Shown piece by piece: positions 6,959-15,519 of a stretch of 33,558 bases of DNA (position 1 is the stretch's first letter; each line of letters starts with the position of its first letter). The DNA comes from JACZQZ01 sp046756945. Its GTDB lineage: Bacteria > Pseudomonadota > Alphaproteobacteria > Rhodospirillales > 2-02-FULL-58-16. The notes below the pieces were generated by a model. That model was given only the letters and a program-made list of their open reading frames with translations. It made no database searches and was not told the DNA's origin. Made by a program: the position numbers and the translations under genes. The stretch is taken from the NCBI GenBank assembly GCA_046756945.1, contig JBHHXI010000013.1:1-33558 (forward strand). The letters run 5' to 3'.

Positions 6959-8326
6959 CTAGTCCGACGGCGCGACCCCGGCCGCCTTCAGGGCTTTTTC
7001 CTGGCGCCGGCCGAGGTCGGCTTCGTCGAAGCGGTCGATGAGGTCGTGGAACAGGCGGTGCCAGTTGACCTCGGCCTTCAGGTGCATGAACACCGATCCC
7101 AGGCCGATGGCGGCACGGTCCATGAGGACGAATTCCCGGGGCGGCGTGACCCCGCCGAGGCGCCGCAGCTCGGCGTGGACCTTGGCCGCCACCTCGGCGC
7201 CGTACATGGTCCCGGTCTTTTCCTGGATCGGCCGCACCTTGTCCTGCAGCAACGGCCCGTAGACATAGCGGGCCCATTGATTGAGCACGTCGATGACCTC
7301 GCGGTCCAGGCCGGTGAAGCCCCAGGTCTCGTATGCATGGACGGCCAGCGCCTCGTCACCGTCGCGCAGGGCCTTGTACAGGTCGATGACGGCGCGCATG
7401 AAATTCGGCTTGAACACGCGGATGCAGCCGAAGTCCAGCAGGTTGATGGTGGCGTCCGGCCTGATCGTGTAGTTGCCCAGATGCGGGTCGCCGTGGATGA
7501 CGCCGTAGAAATAGAACGGCACGTACCAGGCACGGAACATGTTCTTGGCGACGGCATTGCGCCTGTCGCCGTGCTCTTCGACGAAACGGAGCAGGGGCGC
7601 GCCGTCCAGCCAGGTCATGGTGAGCAGCCGGTCGGTGGACAGCTCGGGCACGGGCTCGGGCACATGCACGCCGGCCTCGCCGGCGAGCATCCGGCTGTAG
7701 AGAACCATGGTGCCGGCCTCGCGCACGTAATCCAGCTCCTCGCGCAGGCGGGCCGAAAGCTCGGCGTGGACCTGGGTCGGGTCGATGGCGCGGTCGTAGC
7801 GGCGGTATATGGCGAAGATCAGCTTCAGTTGCGTGAGGTCCGCCTCCACCGCCGAGCGCATGTCCGGGTACTGGAGCTTGCAGGCAAGCGGGCGCCCCTT
7901 GAAGGCGCCGTCCCGGGCCTGGGCGCGGTGGACCTGGCCCAGGGAGGCGGCCTTGGCGGCCTGGTGCTCGAACGAGGCGAACCTGGATTGCCAGTCCGCT
8001 CCCAACTCGGCCGCCATGCGGCGCTTGACGAACGCCCATCCCATGGACGGGGCGCTGGTCTGAAGCTGCGCCAGCTCCAGGGTGTATTCCTTGGGCAGCA
8101 CGTCGGGAACCGTGGACAGGATCTGCGCCACCTTCATCAGCGGCCCCTTCAGTCCGCCGAGGGCGTCCCTGAGCTCGGTCGCGTGCTCGCCCTTGTCCAG
8201 GGACATGCCGAAGAAGCGCCCGCCGGCGAACCGCGCCGCCAGGCCGCCCACGGTCGTGCCCACCCGGGCGTAGCGTTTCACCCTCCCCGAGAGCGTATCC
8301 GGTTCGTTGTCGTCGTTCCTGGCCAT
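6959..8326 (-). CDS. ABC1/AarF (UbiB-like) atypical protein kinase-like protein
   Basis: A 455-residue member of the ABC1/ADCK/UbiB family, atypical kinases linked to ubiquinone and other lipid metabolism. Visible motifs: LKGPLMKVAQILS at about 59-71 (the KxGQ-motif region), the alanine-rich nucleotide loop AAKAASLGQVHRA, the ATP-binding lysine in ACKLQYP, the catalytic-loop HGDPHLGNY and the metal-binding DFG in LLDFGCIRV. KxGQ reads KVAQ here. I see no C-terminal membrane segments of the kind found in E. coli UbiB, so I do not assign ubiB. The gene starts 9 bp after the pepF stop on the same strand; its AGGAAAA ribosome site overlaps that stop, so the two are probably co-transcribed. The substrate is unknown. 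Confidence 0.9.
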   Translation of the reverse strand: MARNDDNEPDTLSGRVKRYARVGTTVGGLAARFAGGRFFGMSLDKGEHATELRDALGGLKGPLMKVAQILSTVPDVLPKEYTLELAQLQTSAPSMGWAFVKRRMAAELGADWQSRFASFEHQAAKAASLGQVHRAQARDGAFKGRPLACKLQYPDMRSAVEADLTQLKLIFAIYRRYDRAIDPTQVHAELSARLREELDYVREAGTMVLYSRMLAGEAGVHVPEPVPELSTDRLLTMTWLDGAPLLRFVEEHGDRRNAVAKNMFRAWYVPFYFYGVIHGDPHLGNYTIRPDATINLLDFGCIRVFKPNFMRAVIDLYKALRDGDEALAVHAYETWGFTGLDREVIDVLNQWARYVYGPLLQDKVRPIQEKTGTMYGAEVAAKVHAELRRLGGVTPPREFVLMDRAAIGLGSVFMHLKAEVNWHRLFHDLIDRFDEADLGRRQEKALKAAGVAPSD

Positions 8327-8335
8327 GCGTTTTTC

Positions 8336-10132
8336 CTAGCCCATCGCTTCCAGCTCGTCGATGAAGCCGGAGATGACGTCAAGGCCGCGCCGCCAGAAGG
8401 CCGGGTCGCCGGCGTCGAGGCCGAAAGGCGCCAGCAACTCCTTGTGTCTCAGCGTGCCGCCGGCACGCAGCATATCCAGGTACTTGGCCTGGAACCCCGG
8501 GTGCCCCTTCTGGAACACATCGTAGAGCGAATTCACCAGGCAGTCCCCGAAGGCATAGGCGTAAACGTAGAACGGCGTGTGCACGAAGTGGGGGATGTAG
8601 GCCCAGAAATTCCGGTACTCGTCGTCGAAACGGATGGCCGGACCCAGGCTTTCCCGCTGCACGTCCAGCCAGATCTCGCCCAGGCGTCCGGCGCTCAGCT
8701 CCCCGGCGCGGCGTTCGTCGTGGACCCGGCGCTCGAACTCATGGAAGGCGATCTGGCGCACCACCGTGTTCAGCATGTCCTCCACCTTGCCGGCGAGCAG
8801 GATGCGCCGGCGCGCAGGCGCCGTCTCGCCGTCGAGCATGGCGCGGAAGGTGAGCATCTCGCCGAACACCGACGCCGTCTCCGCCGTGGTCAGGGGGGTG
8901 TCCGCCATCAACGCCCCCTGGCCCGCCGACAGGACCTGATGCACCCCGTGTCCCAGCTCGTGCGCCAGGGTCATCACGTCGCGCGCCCGGCCGTGAAAGT
9001 TCATCAGGATATAGGGATGCGCCGACGGCACCGTGGGATGGGAAAAGGCGCCCGAATCCTTGCCCGGCCGCGGCGGCGCGTCGATCCAGCGGCGGTCGAA
9101 AAAGCGCCCGGCGATGTCCGCCATCTCGGGGGCGAAACCGCCGTAGGCGTCGAGCACCAGGGTCCGGGCCGCGTCCCAGGTGTAGGAACGGTCTTCGTCG
9201 TCGGGGAGCGGCGCGGTACGGTCCCAGTAGTCCAGCGTCTTGCGGCCGAACCAGCGGGCCTTGAGCCGGTAGTACCGGTGCGCGAGATCGGGAAAGGCGT
9301 CCCTGACCGAGGCCACCAGCGCCTCCACCACCGCGTCGTCCACCTGGTTCGACAGGTTGCGCTCGGAGACCGGAAAGGGGAACTTGCGCCACTGGTCCTC
9401 GATCTCCTTGTCCTTGGCGAGCATGTTGGTGATGAGCGAGAACAGGCGCAGGTTCCCGCCCAGCCCCCGGCCCAGGGCCTTGGCCGATTTGCGGCGGACG
9501 GCACGGTCGTGATCGGTCAGCGCGTTCAGGACATCGGCGAGCGTCAGGGCCTTGCCGTCCACCGGAAAACGCAGGTCGGCAATGGTTTCCTCGAACAGGC
9601 GCACCCACGCCGCGCGCCCGGTGACGGACTTCTCGTGCAGAAGCTGCTCCACCTCGTCGGAAAGCTGATGGGGACGAAAGGCGCGAAGGTCCCGGATCCA
9701 CGGCGCGTACCGGCCGGCCGCCGGGCTTTCGAGCTGCCTGGCCAGCACGGCATCGTCCAGGCGGTTGAGCCCGAGGGTGAAAAACAGGGTTTCGGTCGAG
9801 ATCGCCGTCGCCCGTTCCTGCACGGTCTGGTGAAAGCGCCCGGCCTCGGGATCGCCGACATTGGCGGCGAAGACGAGTTGGGCGTAGCCGGTGGCCTTGC
9901 CCAGGCGCTCGGCGATGCCTTCGTAGGCGGCGATGGCCTCGCCCAGGGCCGCCCCGTCAAGGTCCGCCAGGCGCCCCCGGTAGCGCCCGGCGAAGGCCTT
10001 CGATTGCGCCTCCGCCCACGCCAGGTCGGCCTCCAGTTCCGGGGCATCGGGACCGGAATAAAGGTCTTCCAGGGCCCATTCGGGAAGGGCCGGCTCGGGT
10101 TTTCGCGCGCCCGCGCGCGCCGTCTTGGCCAT
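8336..10132 (-). CDS. pepF: Oligoendopeptidase F-type M3 metallopeptidase
   Basis: A 598-residue zinc oligopeptidase of family M3B. The zinc site HELGH lies at residues 391-395 (within TLAHELGHGVHQ). The third ligand glutamate probably lies in the TAETASVFGEMLTF segment, a hallmark of PepF. It cleaves short peptides in the cytoplasm; there is no signal peptide. I chose the ATG at 10132 (MAKTARAG), preceded by GGAG at 8 bases; an upstream start at 10204 would add 24 low-complexity residues. Length matches the family. It is first of a two-gene leftward operon with the ABC1 kinase and diverges from the acyl-CoA synthetase. Confidence 0.93.
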   Translation of the reverse strand: MAKTARAGARKPEPALPEWALEDLYSGPDAPELEADLAWAEAQSKAFAGRYRGRLADLDGAALGEAIAAYEGIAERLGKATGYAQLVFAANVGDPEAGRFHQTVQERATAISTETLFFTLGLNRLDDAVLARQLESPAAGRYAPWIRDLRAFRPHQLSDEVEQLLHEKSVTGRAAWVRLFEETIADLRFPVDGKALTLADVLNALTDHDRAVRRKSAKALGRGLGGNLRLFSLITNMLAKDKEIEDQWRKFPFPVSERNLSNQVDDAVVEALVASVRDAFPDLAHRYYRLKARWFGRKTLDYWDRTAPLPDDEDRSYTWDAARTLVLDAYGGFAPEMADIAGRFFDRRWIDAPPRPGKDSGAFSHPTVPSAHPYILMNFHGRARDVMTLAHELGHGVHQVLSAGQGALMADTPLTTAETASVFGEMLTFRAMLDGETAPARRRILLAGKVEDMLNTVVRQIAFHEFERRVHDERRAGELSAGRLGEIWLDVQRESLGPAIRFDDEYRNFWAYIPHFVHTPFYVYAYAFGDCLVNSLYDVFQKGHPGFQAKYLDMLRAGGTLRHKELLAPFGLDAGDPAFWRRGLDVISGFIDELEAMG

Positions 10133-10236
10133 GGTCTGCTCCGTGCGCCCGGCCGATAGGGGTGGAACCGGCCTTGAGCGGCGACGATAATAGGGGCCGG
10201 ACACCCCGAGGGAAATGGAAACCCGCGCCTTCGGCG

Positions 10237-10309
10237 GTCCGGGGGTCGCGGGGGCGCCCCCCGCATACGGTGTCGGGGGGACACCCCCCGGTGGCCCCCC
10301 GGAGGAGGA
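10237..10309. repeat. Overlapping G/C-run inverted repeats before the acyl-CoA synthetase start
   Basis: The stretch alternates G-runs and C-runs. GCGGGGG faces CCCCCGC near 10249-10264; GGGGGG-ACA-CCCCCC forms a 6-bp stem at 10275-10289, and TGTC/GACA flanks the same G-run as an alternative pairing. A further C-run (about 10294-10300) directly abuts the GGAGGAGG ribosome site. The stems are mutually exclusive. They lie in the 5' leader of the acyl-CoA synthetase and could affect its translation, or could be a mobile REP-like unit. Confidence 0.5.
10301..10308 (+). promoter_or_regulatory. Ribosome binding site fixing the acyl-CoA synthetase start
   Basis: GGAGGAGG six bases before the ATG at 10315. 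It selects that ATG over the in-frame upstream ATG at 10162, which has no such site and would add 51 residues of translated leader. Confidence 0.8.
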
Positions 10310-10314
10310 ACAGG

Positions 10315-12102
10315 ATGGACAAGGAACCCTGGCCCAACCTGGTGCTCATGTTCTTCGAGCAGGTGGAGCGCTACGGCGACCGGCCCTTCCTGTGGATGAA
10401 ACGGGGCGGCGCCTACGCGCCCCTGACCTGGCGCGACACGGCGGCCAGGGTCAGCGCGCTGGCCCGCGGCCTCAAGACCCTGGGCGTGGCGCCGGGGGAC
10501 CGCGTCGTCCTCGTCTCCGAGAACCGACCCCTATGGCTGGTGGCGGATCTGGCCATCATGGCGGTGGGCGCCATCACGGTCCCCGCGTACGTCACCAACA
10601 CGCCCGAGGACCATCTCCACATTCTGCGCGACAGCGGCGCCAAGGGCGCCATCGTCTCCACCCGGCGGCTGGCCGAGACGGTGCTCCCCGCCGCCGACCA
10701 GGCGGACGGGATGGAGTTCGTCGCCGGCCTGGACCCGCCCGAGGCCGCCGGCGACCGGCGTGTGCGGGTGTTGCATCTGGACGACGTCCTGGAAGAGGGC
10801 CGGACGGGACCCGAAAACATCGTCGAACTGGCGCGCCGGTGGAAGCGCGGCGACACCGCCTGCATCATCTATACGTCCGGCACCGGCGGCGCGCCGAAGG
10901 GCGTGATGCTGCACCACGGGGCGATCCTGCACAACTGCGCCGGCGCCCGGGAGGCCTTCGCGGAGCTGGGGCTGGATGACGAGGTGTTCCTGTCCTTCCT
11001 GCCCCTTTCCCATTCCTACGAGCACACGGCGGGCCAGTTCTTTCCCATGTCCGTCGGCGCCCAGATCTACTACGCCGAGGGCGTCGAGACCCTGGCCACC
11101 AACATGCGGGAGGCCCGGCCGACCATCATGACGGCGGTGCCCCGGCTTTACGAAACCATGCACGGCCGAATCCTGAGGGGCGTCCACAAGGCCGGCGGCG
11201 TCAAGGAGAAGCTGTTCGGGAAGGCCCTGGAACTGGGCACCCGGCGGTACCAGCGCGCCGGCGGCCTGTCGCCGGGCCAGCGCCTGATCGACGCCGCGCT
11301 GGACAAGGTCGTGCGGGACAAGGTGCGGGCCGGCTTCGGCGGCCGGCTCAAGGCCCTGGTGTCGGGCGGGGCGCCGCTCAACGCCGACATCGGCCTCTTC
11401 TTCACGGCGTTGGGCCTGCGCATCCTGCAGGGCTACGGACAGACGGAAGCGGCGCCGGTGGTCACCGCCAACCGGCCCGACAAGGTCAAGATACACACCG
11501 TCGGTCCCCCCCTTCCCGGGGTCAAGGTGAAGATCGCCGCCGACGGCGAGATCCTGGTGCGCGGGGAACTGGTCATGCAGGGCTACTGGCGCAACCCGGA
11601 AGCCACCGCCGAGGCGATCAGGGACGGCTGGCTGCACACCGGCGACGTGGGCGTCATCGACTCCGACGGCTACCTCACCATCACCGACCGCAAGAAGGAC
11701 ATCATCGTCTGCTCCGGCGGCGACAACGTCTCGCCGCAGCGCATCGAGGGCATGCTGACCCTGGAGCCCGAGATCGCCCAGGCCATGGTCTACGGCGACC
11801 GCCGGGCCCATCTGGTCGGCCTTTTGGTGCCGGACACGGTGTGGATGCAGACCTGGGCGAAGGACCACAAGAAGCCCGCCGGGTTGCAGGCCCTGGCCGG
11901 GGACAAGGATTTCCGGCGCGCCCTCGACGCCGCCGTGAAGCGCGTGAATGCGCGCCTTTCCAAGCTCGAGCGGGTGCGCCGGTTCGCCGTCGCCGATGGC
12001 CCGTTCACCATCGAAAACGCCCAGATGACCCCGACCCTCAAAATCCGCCGCCACGAGATCACGGACGTCTACGGCGAACGCCTGGAGGCGCTGTACGGGT
12101 GA
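10315..12102 (+). CDS. Long-chain acyl-CoA synthetase (AMP-forming)
   Basis: A 595-residue ANL-superfamily ligase that activates fatty acids to acyl-AMP and then acyl-CoA. Motifs: the phosphate loop TSGTGGAPKG at 187-196 (the usual TSGTTGxPKG has Thr where the second Gly stands here), the adenine pocket GYGQTEAAPVV, HTGDVG, the hinge DRKKDIIVCSGGDNVSP and the C-terminal catalytic-lysine region TPTLKIRR. The FFEQVERYGDRPFLW opening and C-terminal order resemble the FadD15-like long-chain branch rather than short-chain acetyl-CoA synthetases. It diverges from pepF. Its last 44 bp overlap the tail of the convergent EamA gene. Chain-length preference cannot be read. Confidence 0.92.
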   Translation: MDKEPWPNLVLMFFEQVERYGDRPFLWMKRGGAYAPLTWRDTAARVSALARGLKTLGVAPGDRVVLVSENRPLWLVADLAIMAVGAITVPAYVTNTPEDHLHILRDSGAKGAIVSTRRLAETVLPAADQADGMEFVAGLDPPEAAGDRRVRVLHLDDVLEEGRTGPENIVELARRWKRGDTACIIYTSGTGGAPKGVMLHHGAILHNCAGAREAFAELGLDDEVFLSFLPLSHSYEHTAGQFFPMSVGAQIYYAEGVETLATNMREARPTIMTAVPRLYETMHGRILRGVHKAGGVKEKLFGKALELGTRRYQRAGGLSPGQRLIDAALDKVVRDKVRAGFGGRLKALVSGGAPLNADIGLFFTALGLRILQGYGQTEAAPVVTANRPDKVKIHTVGPPLPGVKVKIAADGEILVRGELVMQGYWRNPEATAEAIRDGWLHTGDVGVIDSDGYLTITDRKKDIIVCSGGDNVSPQRIEGMLTLEPEIAQAMVYGDRRAHLVGLLVPDTVWMQTWAKDHKKPAGLQALAGDKDFRRALDAAVKRVNARLSKLERVRRFAVADGPFTIENAQMTPTLKIRRHEITDVYGERLEALYG

Positions 12103-12982
12103 GGCGCGGCCTTAGATTGGTGATCCCGATGCCGGCCAGGATCACCGCCAGGGCGCCAAGGGCCGGCAGCGAGATCCGTTCGCCCAGAACCACCGCCCCC
12201 CAGATGACGCCGAGGGCCGGGATCAGGTAGTTGTTGAGGGCGACGAACGTCGCGCCGCGCGCGGAAATCAACTGGAAAAAGATGATCGTCGCCAGGGCCG
12301 TCGGCAACAGTCCCAGGTAAACGACAGCGGCGAGCGAGCCGGGCGACGGCGACAGCGTCCACGGCGCGTCCACCAACAGCGCGAAGGGAATCATCTGGAC
12401 GGCGGCGCACATCATGACGGCGGCGCCGCGCACCGCCGGCGGCGAGGGCGGCAGGGAGCGGGCGATGGTGGCGGCGACGGCGTAGCATAGGGCGCCGCCG
12501 GCAACCGCGAGCTGCCGCCACACGGTGCCTCCGAGCCCGCCGAGGGCCTCGGGCCCGACCAGCAGGACGACGCCGGCGAAGCCGATGGCGACGCCGATCG
12601 CCTTGGGCGCCGTCAGGCGTTCGTCCTCGGTAAAGGCGTGGGTAAGCAACATTGTGGCCAGGGGCATCACCGCCATGAGGATGGCGGCGAGGCCGCTGTC
12701 GATGCGCTCCTCGCCCCAGGCGATCAGGGTGAAGGGAAGGCCGTTGCCGAGGATGCCGATGAGGAAGAACAGCGTCCACACGCGCCGCGAGCGGGGCAGC
12801 CTCTGCCCTTTGAGGGCAACGAAGGCGTAAAGGACGACCGCCGCAAGCCCGATGCGTCCCGCCGCCAGGGTCAGCGGCGGGATGGTCCCGACGCCGATCT
12901 TGATGGCCGCGAAGGACGAACTCCAGAGCGACGCCAGAAAGACCAGCAGAAGCAGATGCCGATAGGTGCCGGAGCTCGAAAT
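12059..12982 (-). CDS. EamA/DMT-superfamily transporter, apparently with a rare ATT start
   Basis: A membrane protein of about 307 residues with ten hydrophobic segments in two repeated halves, the EamA (drug/metabolite transporter) fold. Family-typical stretches are LWSSSFAAIKIGV in the first segment, LIAWGEERIDSGLAAILMAVMPL in the first half and RGATFVALNNYLIPALGVIWG near the end. The frame has no ATG, GTG or TTG at a sensible place. ATT at 12982, followed by SSSGTYRHLLLL, has GGGAGA upstream and gives the normal length; CTG codons a few residues later are alternatives. The gene follows the methyltransferase by about 40 bp on the same strand and ends inside the convergent acyl-CoA synthetase. 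The substrate is unknown. Family confidence is high, start confidence low. Confidence 0.85.
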   Translation of the reverse strand: MSSSGTYRHLLLLVFLASLWSSSFAAIKIGVGTIPPLTLAAGRIGLAAVVLYAFVALKGQRLPRSRRVWTLFFLIGILGNGLPFTLIAWGEERIDSGLAAILMAVMPLATMLLTHAFTEDERLTAPKAIGVAIGFAGVVLLVGPEALGGLGGTVWRQLAVAGGALCYAVAATIARSLPPSPPAVRGAAVMMCAAVQMIPFALLVDAPWTLSPSPGSLAAVVYLGLLPTALATIIFFQLISARGATFVALNNYLIPALGVIWGAVVLGERISLPALGALAVILAGIGITNLRPRLTRTAPPGVRRRRP

Positions 12983-13022
12983 GGCGGTTCTCCCGGGCCT
13001 CAGCCGGGCAACGGCGCGACGC

Positions 13023-14207
13023 TCACGCGCGGTTGCGGGCGACGATGAAGCCGGTGCACGCCCGGTCCGGCACCTCGGCGAACACCACCTCCTCCACGTC
13101 AAAACCCGCCTCGTCCAGGACCTTGTGAAATTCGTGCAGGATAATGAGCGTGCCACGGAGGATCGGGTAATCGCCGTCGGCGTTGAATATATCGTCGCAG
13201 ACGACCAGCCAGTCGGCCCGTTCGCCGAGCAGCCCCATGATCTGGGCGACATCGCGCGGATGCAGCACCTGGAAAACCCGGCTGACAAGGCAGATGTCCA
13301 GCCTTTCGGGCAGCGGAACGGCCCCTGACATCATGTCCCTGTGGGTGCCCTGGTGTACGCGGATGAAGGGGTGGTGTTCGCGGCAATAGGCAACCGCCGT
13401 TTCGTTGGGCTCCAGCCCGTGAAACGAAACCGTGTCCTGGGCGTCGGCGCCGAGCGTCTCCTTCACCAGGTTGAGATTGAAACCGGCGAAGCAGCCGAGC
13501 TCGAAAACCGTGGTGTGGGCCGCATCCCGGCTTTCTATCAGGGCGCACACAAGGGCCGCGAACTGCTTGCGGTCCGGCGCGGCGGAGAAGGTTTCGACGC
13601 TGCGCAGCACGGCGTCCTCGTCCATGCCGTCCCAAAGGCCTGTCATGCCGCGGACGATTTGTTCCAGGGCCTGACCCATTCGTCCGATCTTCATCAGGTT
13701 CTCGGCCTGGGCGATACACGTCGCATGGTCGTCCAGGGCCGTCTGCTCCGGGTTCATGACGGCGCAAGCCTTCTGGATGAAACGATCGGCCCCGGGGTGG
13801 TCTCCCTGGCGCAGGAGGCGGTGGGCCTGATCCAGGTGCTCCCGGTGCAGGAACTCCACCCCCTTGCCCAGCTTTTCCATATAGGCGTCTAAGTCCCCGC
13901 CCTCGGATTCGAGGTACCCTTCCAATGCCTGGCGCGCGTCCGCGTACCCGGGCTCGATGAGCAGCGCCTGTCCACAGAACGCCTTGGCCGCCTCGGGGTT
14001 CCTGATGACGAATGCCACCAAGCCGGACAGATGGAACACCGCCGGGTCCTCGGGATGGGTGGACCGGAGTCCCCGGCACTTGGCGATGGCCTCCTTCCAA
14101 AGGGGGACCGGGATCGGATTTCCCTCCATGTACGATTTGCAGACAAGCAGGGGTATCGTCATGTCGGGATCGAAATCCTGGGGTACGGTGAAGTTGAACG
14201 CGACCAT
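13023..14207 (-). CDS. Tetratricopeptide-like/SAM-dependent methyltransferase protein
   Basis: A 394-residue two-part protein. Residues of about 30-190 are helical with tetratricopeptide-like spacing (for example HLSGLVAFVIRNPEAAKAFCGQ followed by ALLIEPGYADARQAL). From about residue 232 there is a Rossmann methyltransferase: motif I FELGCFAGFNLNLV at 235-248, then FHGLEPNETAVAYC and a DICLVSRVFQVLHP motif IV-like stretch. The acceptor is unknown. The ATG at 14207 has GAGGA five bases upstream; a TTG at 14228 is rejected. It lies between the epimerase gene (51 bp) and the EamA gene (about 40 bp) on the same strand, so a role in glycan or lipid head-group modification is possible by context only. 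Confidence 0.8.
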   Translation of the reverse strand: MVAFNFTVPQDFDPDMTIPLLVCKSYMEGNPIPVPLWKEAIAKCRGLRSTHPEDPAVFHLSGLVAFVIRNPEAAKAFCGQALLIEPGYADARQALEGYLESEGGDLDAYMEKLGKGVEFLHREHLDQAHRLLRQGDHPGADRFIQKACAVMNPEQTALDDHATCIAQAENLMKIGRMGQALEQIVRGMTGLWDGMDEDAVLRSVETFSAAPDRKQFAALVCALIESRDAAHTTVFELGCFAGFNLNLVKETLGADAQDTVSFHGLEPNETAVAYCREHHPFIRVHQGTHRDMMSGAVPLPERLDICLVSRVFQVLHPRDVAQIMGLLGERADWLVVCDDIFNADGDYPILRGTLIILHEFHKVLDEAGFDVEEVVFAEVPDRACTGFIVARNRA

Positions 14208-14258
14208 CGGGGTCCTCGGGCAATCCAACGAAGGTTACACGCCGAAAGCGGCGGCGCC

Positions 14259-15233
14259 TCACATCCCGTAATACTCCCGGTACCAGGCGACGAACCGGGG
14301 AAGGCCCTCGTCGATGGTCGTCGTCGGCGCGAATCCGAAGTCCCGCCGGGTGTCGGCGATGTCGGCATAGGTCTCCTTGACGTCGCCGGGCTGCATGGGC
14401 AGCAATTCGGTCTCCGCCTTTTGTCCGAGCGCGTCTTCGAGGACCGAGATGAACCGCATCAACGGCTCGGCGCGGTGGTGGCCGATGTTGTAGACGCGGG
14501 CCGGGGCGGCGCCGTCCGCCGGCGGCCGGTCGAGACAGGCCAGCACGCCGGCCACGATATCGTCGATGTAGGTGAAGTCGCGGCGCATGTCGCCGTGGTT
14601 GAAGACGGGGATCGGCTCGCCGGCCAGGATCTTGCGGGTGAAGATGAAGGCCGCCATGTCGGGGCGCCCCCAGGGCCCGTAGACGGTAAAGAAGCGCAGG
14701 CCGGTCAGGGGCATCGCGAACAGATGGCCGTAGGCGTGGCTGATCTCCTCCATGGTCTTCTTGGTCGCGCCGTAGAGCGAGGCCGGAGCGTCCACCCTGT
14801 CCCCGGTCGAAAACGGCAGCTTGGTGTTGAGGCCGTAAACCGAGGACGAGGACGCATAGACCAGGTGCTCCAGGCGCTCCAGCCTGCGGCAGGCCTCGAG
14901 CACCACGACGTGCCCCTCGACGTTGGTGCGGACGTAAACGTACGGATCGACCAGGGAATGGCGCACGCCGGCCTGGGCCGCCAGGTGCACGACCCCGGTG
15001 ATGTCCGGGTGACGCCCGACAAGGGCCTCCATCTGGGCGCGGTCGGCGATGTCGGCGCGCTCGAAGACGAATTCATTTTTGGATTTCAGGGCCGCCAGGC
15101 GGGCCTCTTTCAGGGTCACGTCGTAGTAATCGTTGAGGTCGTCGACGGCGATGACCCGCTCGCCCCGCCCGAGCAACGCCAGCGACGTGTGGAACCCGAT
15201 GAACCCGGCGCCGCCGGTGACCAGTACGGCCAT
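14259..15233 (-). CDS. NAD-dependent epimerase/dehydratase, UDP-glucuronate 4-epimerase-like
   Basis: A 324-residue extended short-chain dehydrogenase. The NAD-binding GGAGFIG is at 7-13, the acidic ribose contact at VDDLNDYYD (30-38), the Ser/Tyr/Lys active site at YASSSSVYG (126-134) and Y154-x3-K158. DLNDYYD, RHSLVDPYVYVRTNVEG and RFFTVYGPWGRPDMA are typical of UDP-glucuronate/galacturonate 4-epimerases (CapI/WbpP-like), which feed surface polysaccharide synthesis. The ATG at 15233 has GGGGAG upstream. It is first of a leftward group with the methyltransferase and EamA genes and diverges from the ferredoxin oxidoreductase. A UDP-GlcNAc epimerase is an alternative. Confidence 0.88.
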   Translation of the reverse strand: MAVLVTGGAGFIGFHTSLALLGRGERVIAVDDLNDYYDVTLKEARLAALKSKNEFVFERADIADRAQMEALVGRHPDITGVVHLAAQAGVRHSLVDPYVYVRTNVEGHVVVLEACRRLERLEHLVYASSSSVYGLNTKLPFSTGDRVDAPASLYGATKKTMEEISHAYGHLFAMPLTGLRFFTVYGPWGRPDMAAFIFTRKILAGEPIPVFNHGDMRRDFTYIDDIVAGVLACLDRPPADGAAPARVYNIGHHRAEPLMRFISVLEDALGQKAETELLPMQPGDVKETYADIADTRRDFGFAPTTTIDEGLPRFVAWYREYYGM

Positions 15234-15519
15234 GCCCGCGTCTCCCCCCTGCCGCCCCCGTATACCGGCTGGCGGCGGAGAAATCATCCCTTTCCGGTTG
15301 GCCGGCGCCGGAACCGGCGGCCCGCCGGGGGCAAAAACGCCGGGAAATCTTCGTGCGCCCGGCTGGTTCGCCCGGCACTTTTGCGCCCGGCGGGCGAAAT
15401 TGTGCATTCGATCCTTGCGTATTGCCGGGCCGGATTCGGGATTTGTTGTCTGCAAGGCTCCCAGACATTACCTTTGCAACAGAAAATCGACGGGGACCTT
15501 CCTGCCCGGGAGATTGGCC

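Noticed and set aside
6704..10159. A 1151-codon open frame on the plus strand
   Set aside because: It runs antisense to pepF and the ABC1 kinase gene, both with clear catalytic motifs. Its composition is Arg/Gly/His/Gln/Val-rich without any recognisable domain, as expected of a GC-rich shadow frame.
14226..14228. TTG start for the methyltransferase
   Set aside because: The ATG at 14207 has GAGGA at proper spacing, and the extra seven residues add nothing recognisable.
15234..15519. A sigma-70 promoter (TTGTTG / CATTAC) before the oxidoreductase
   Set aside because: Each box matches only about three of six consensus bases, too weak to report as a feature.
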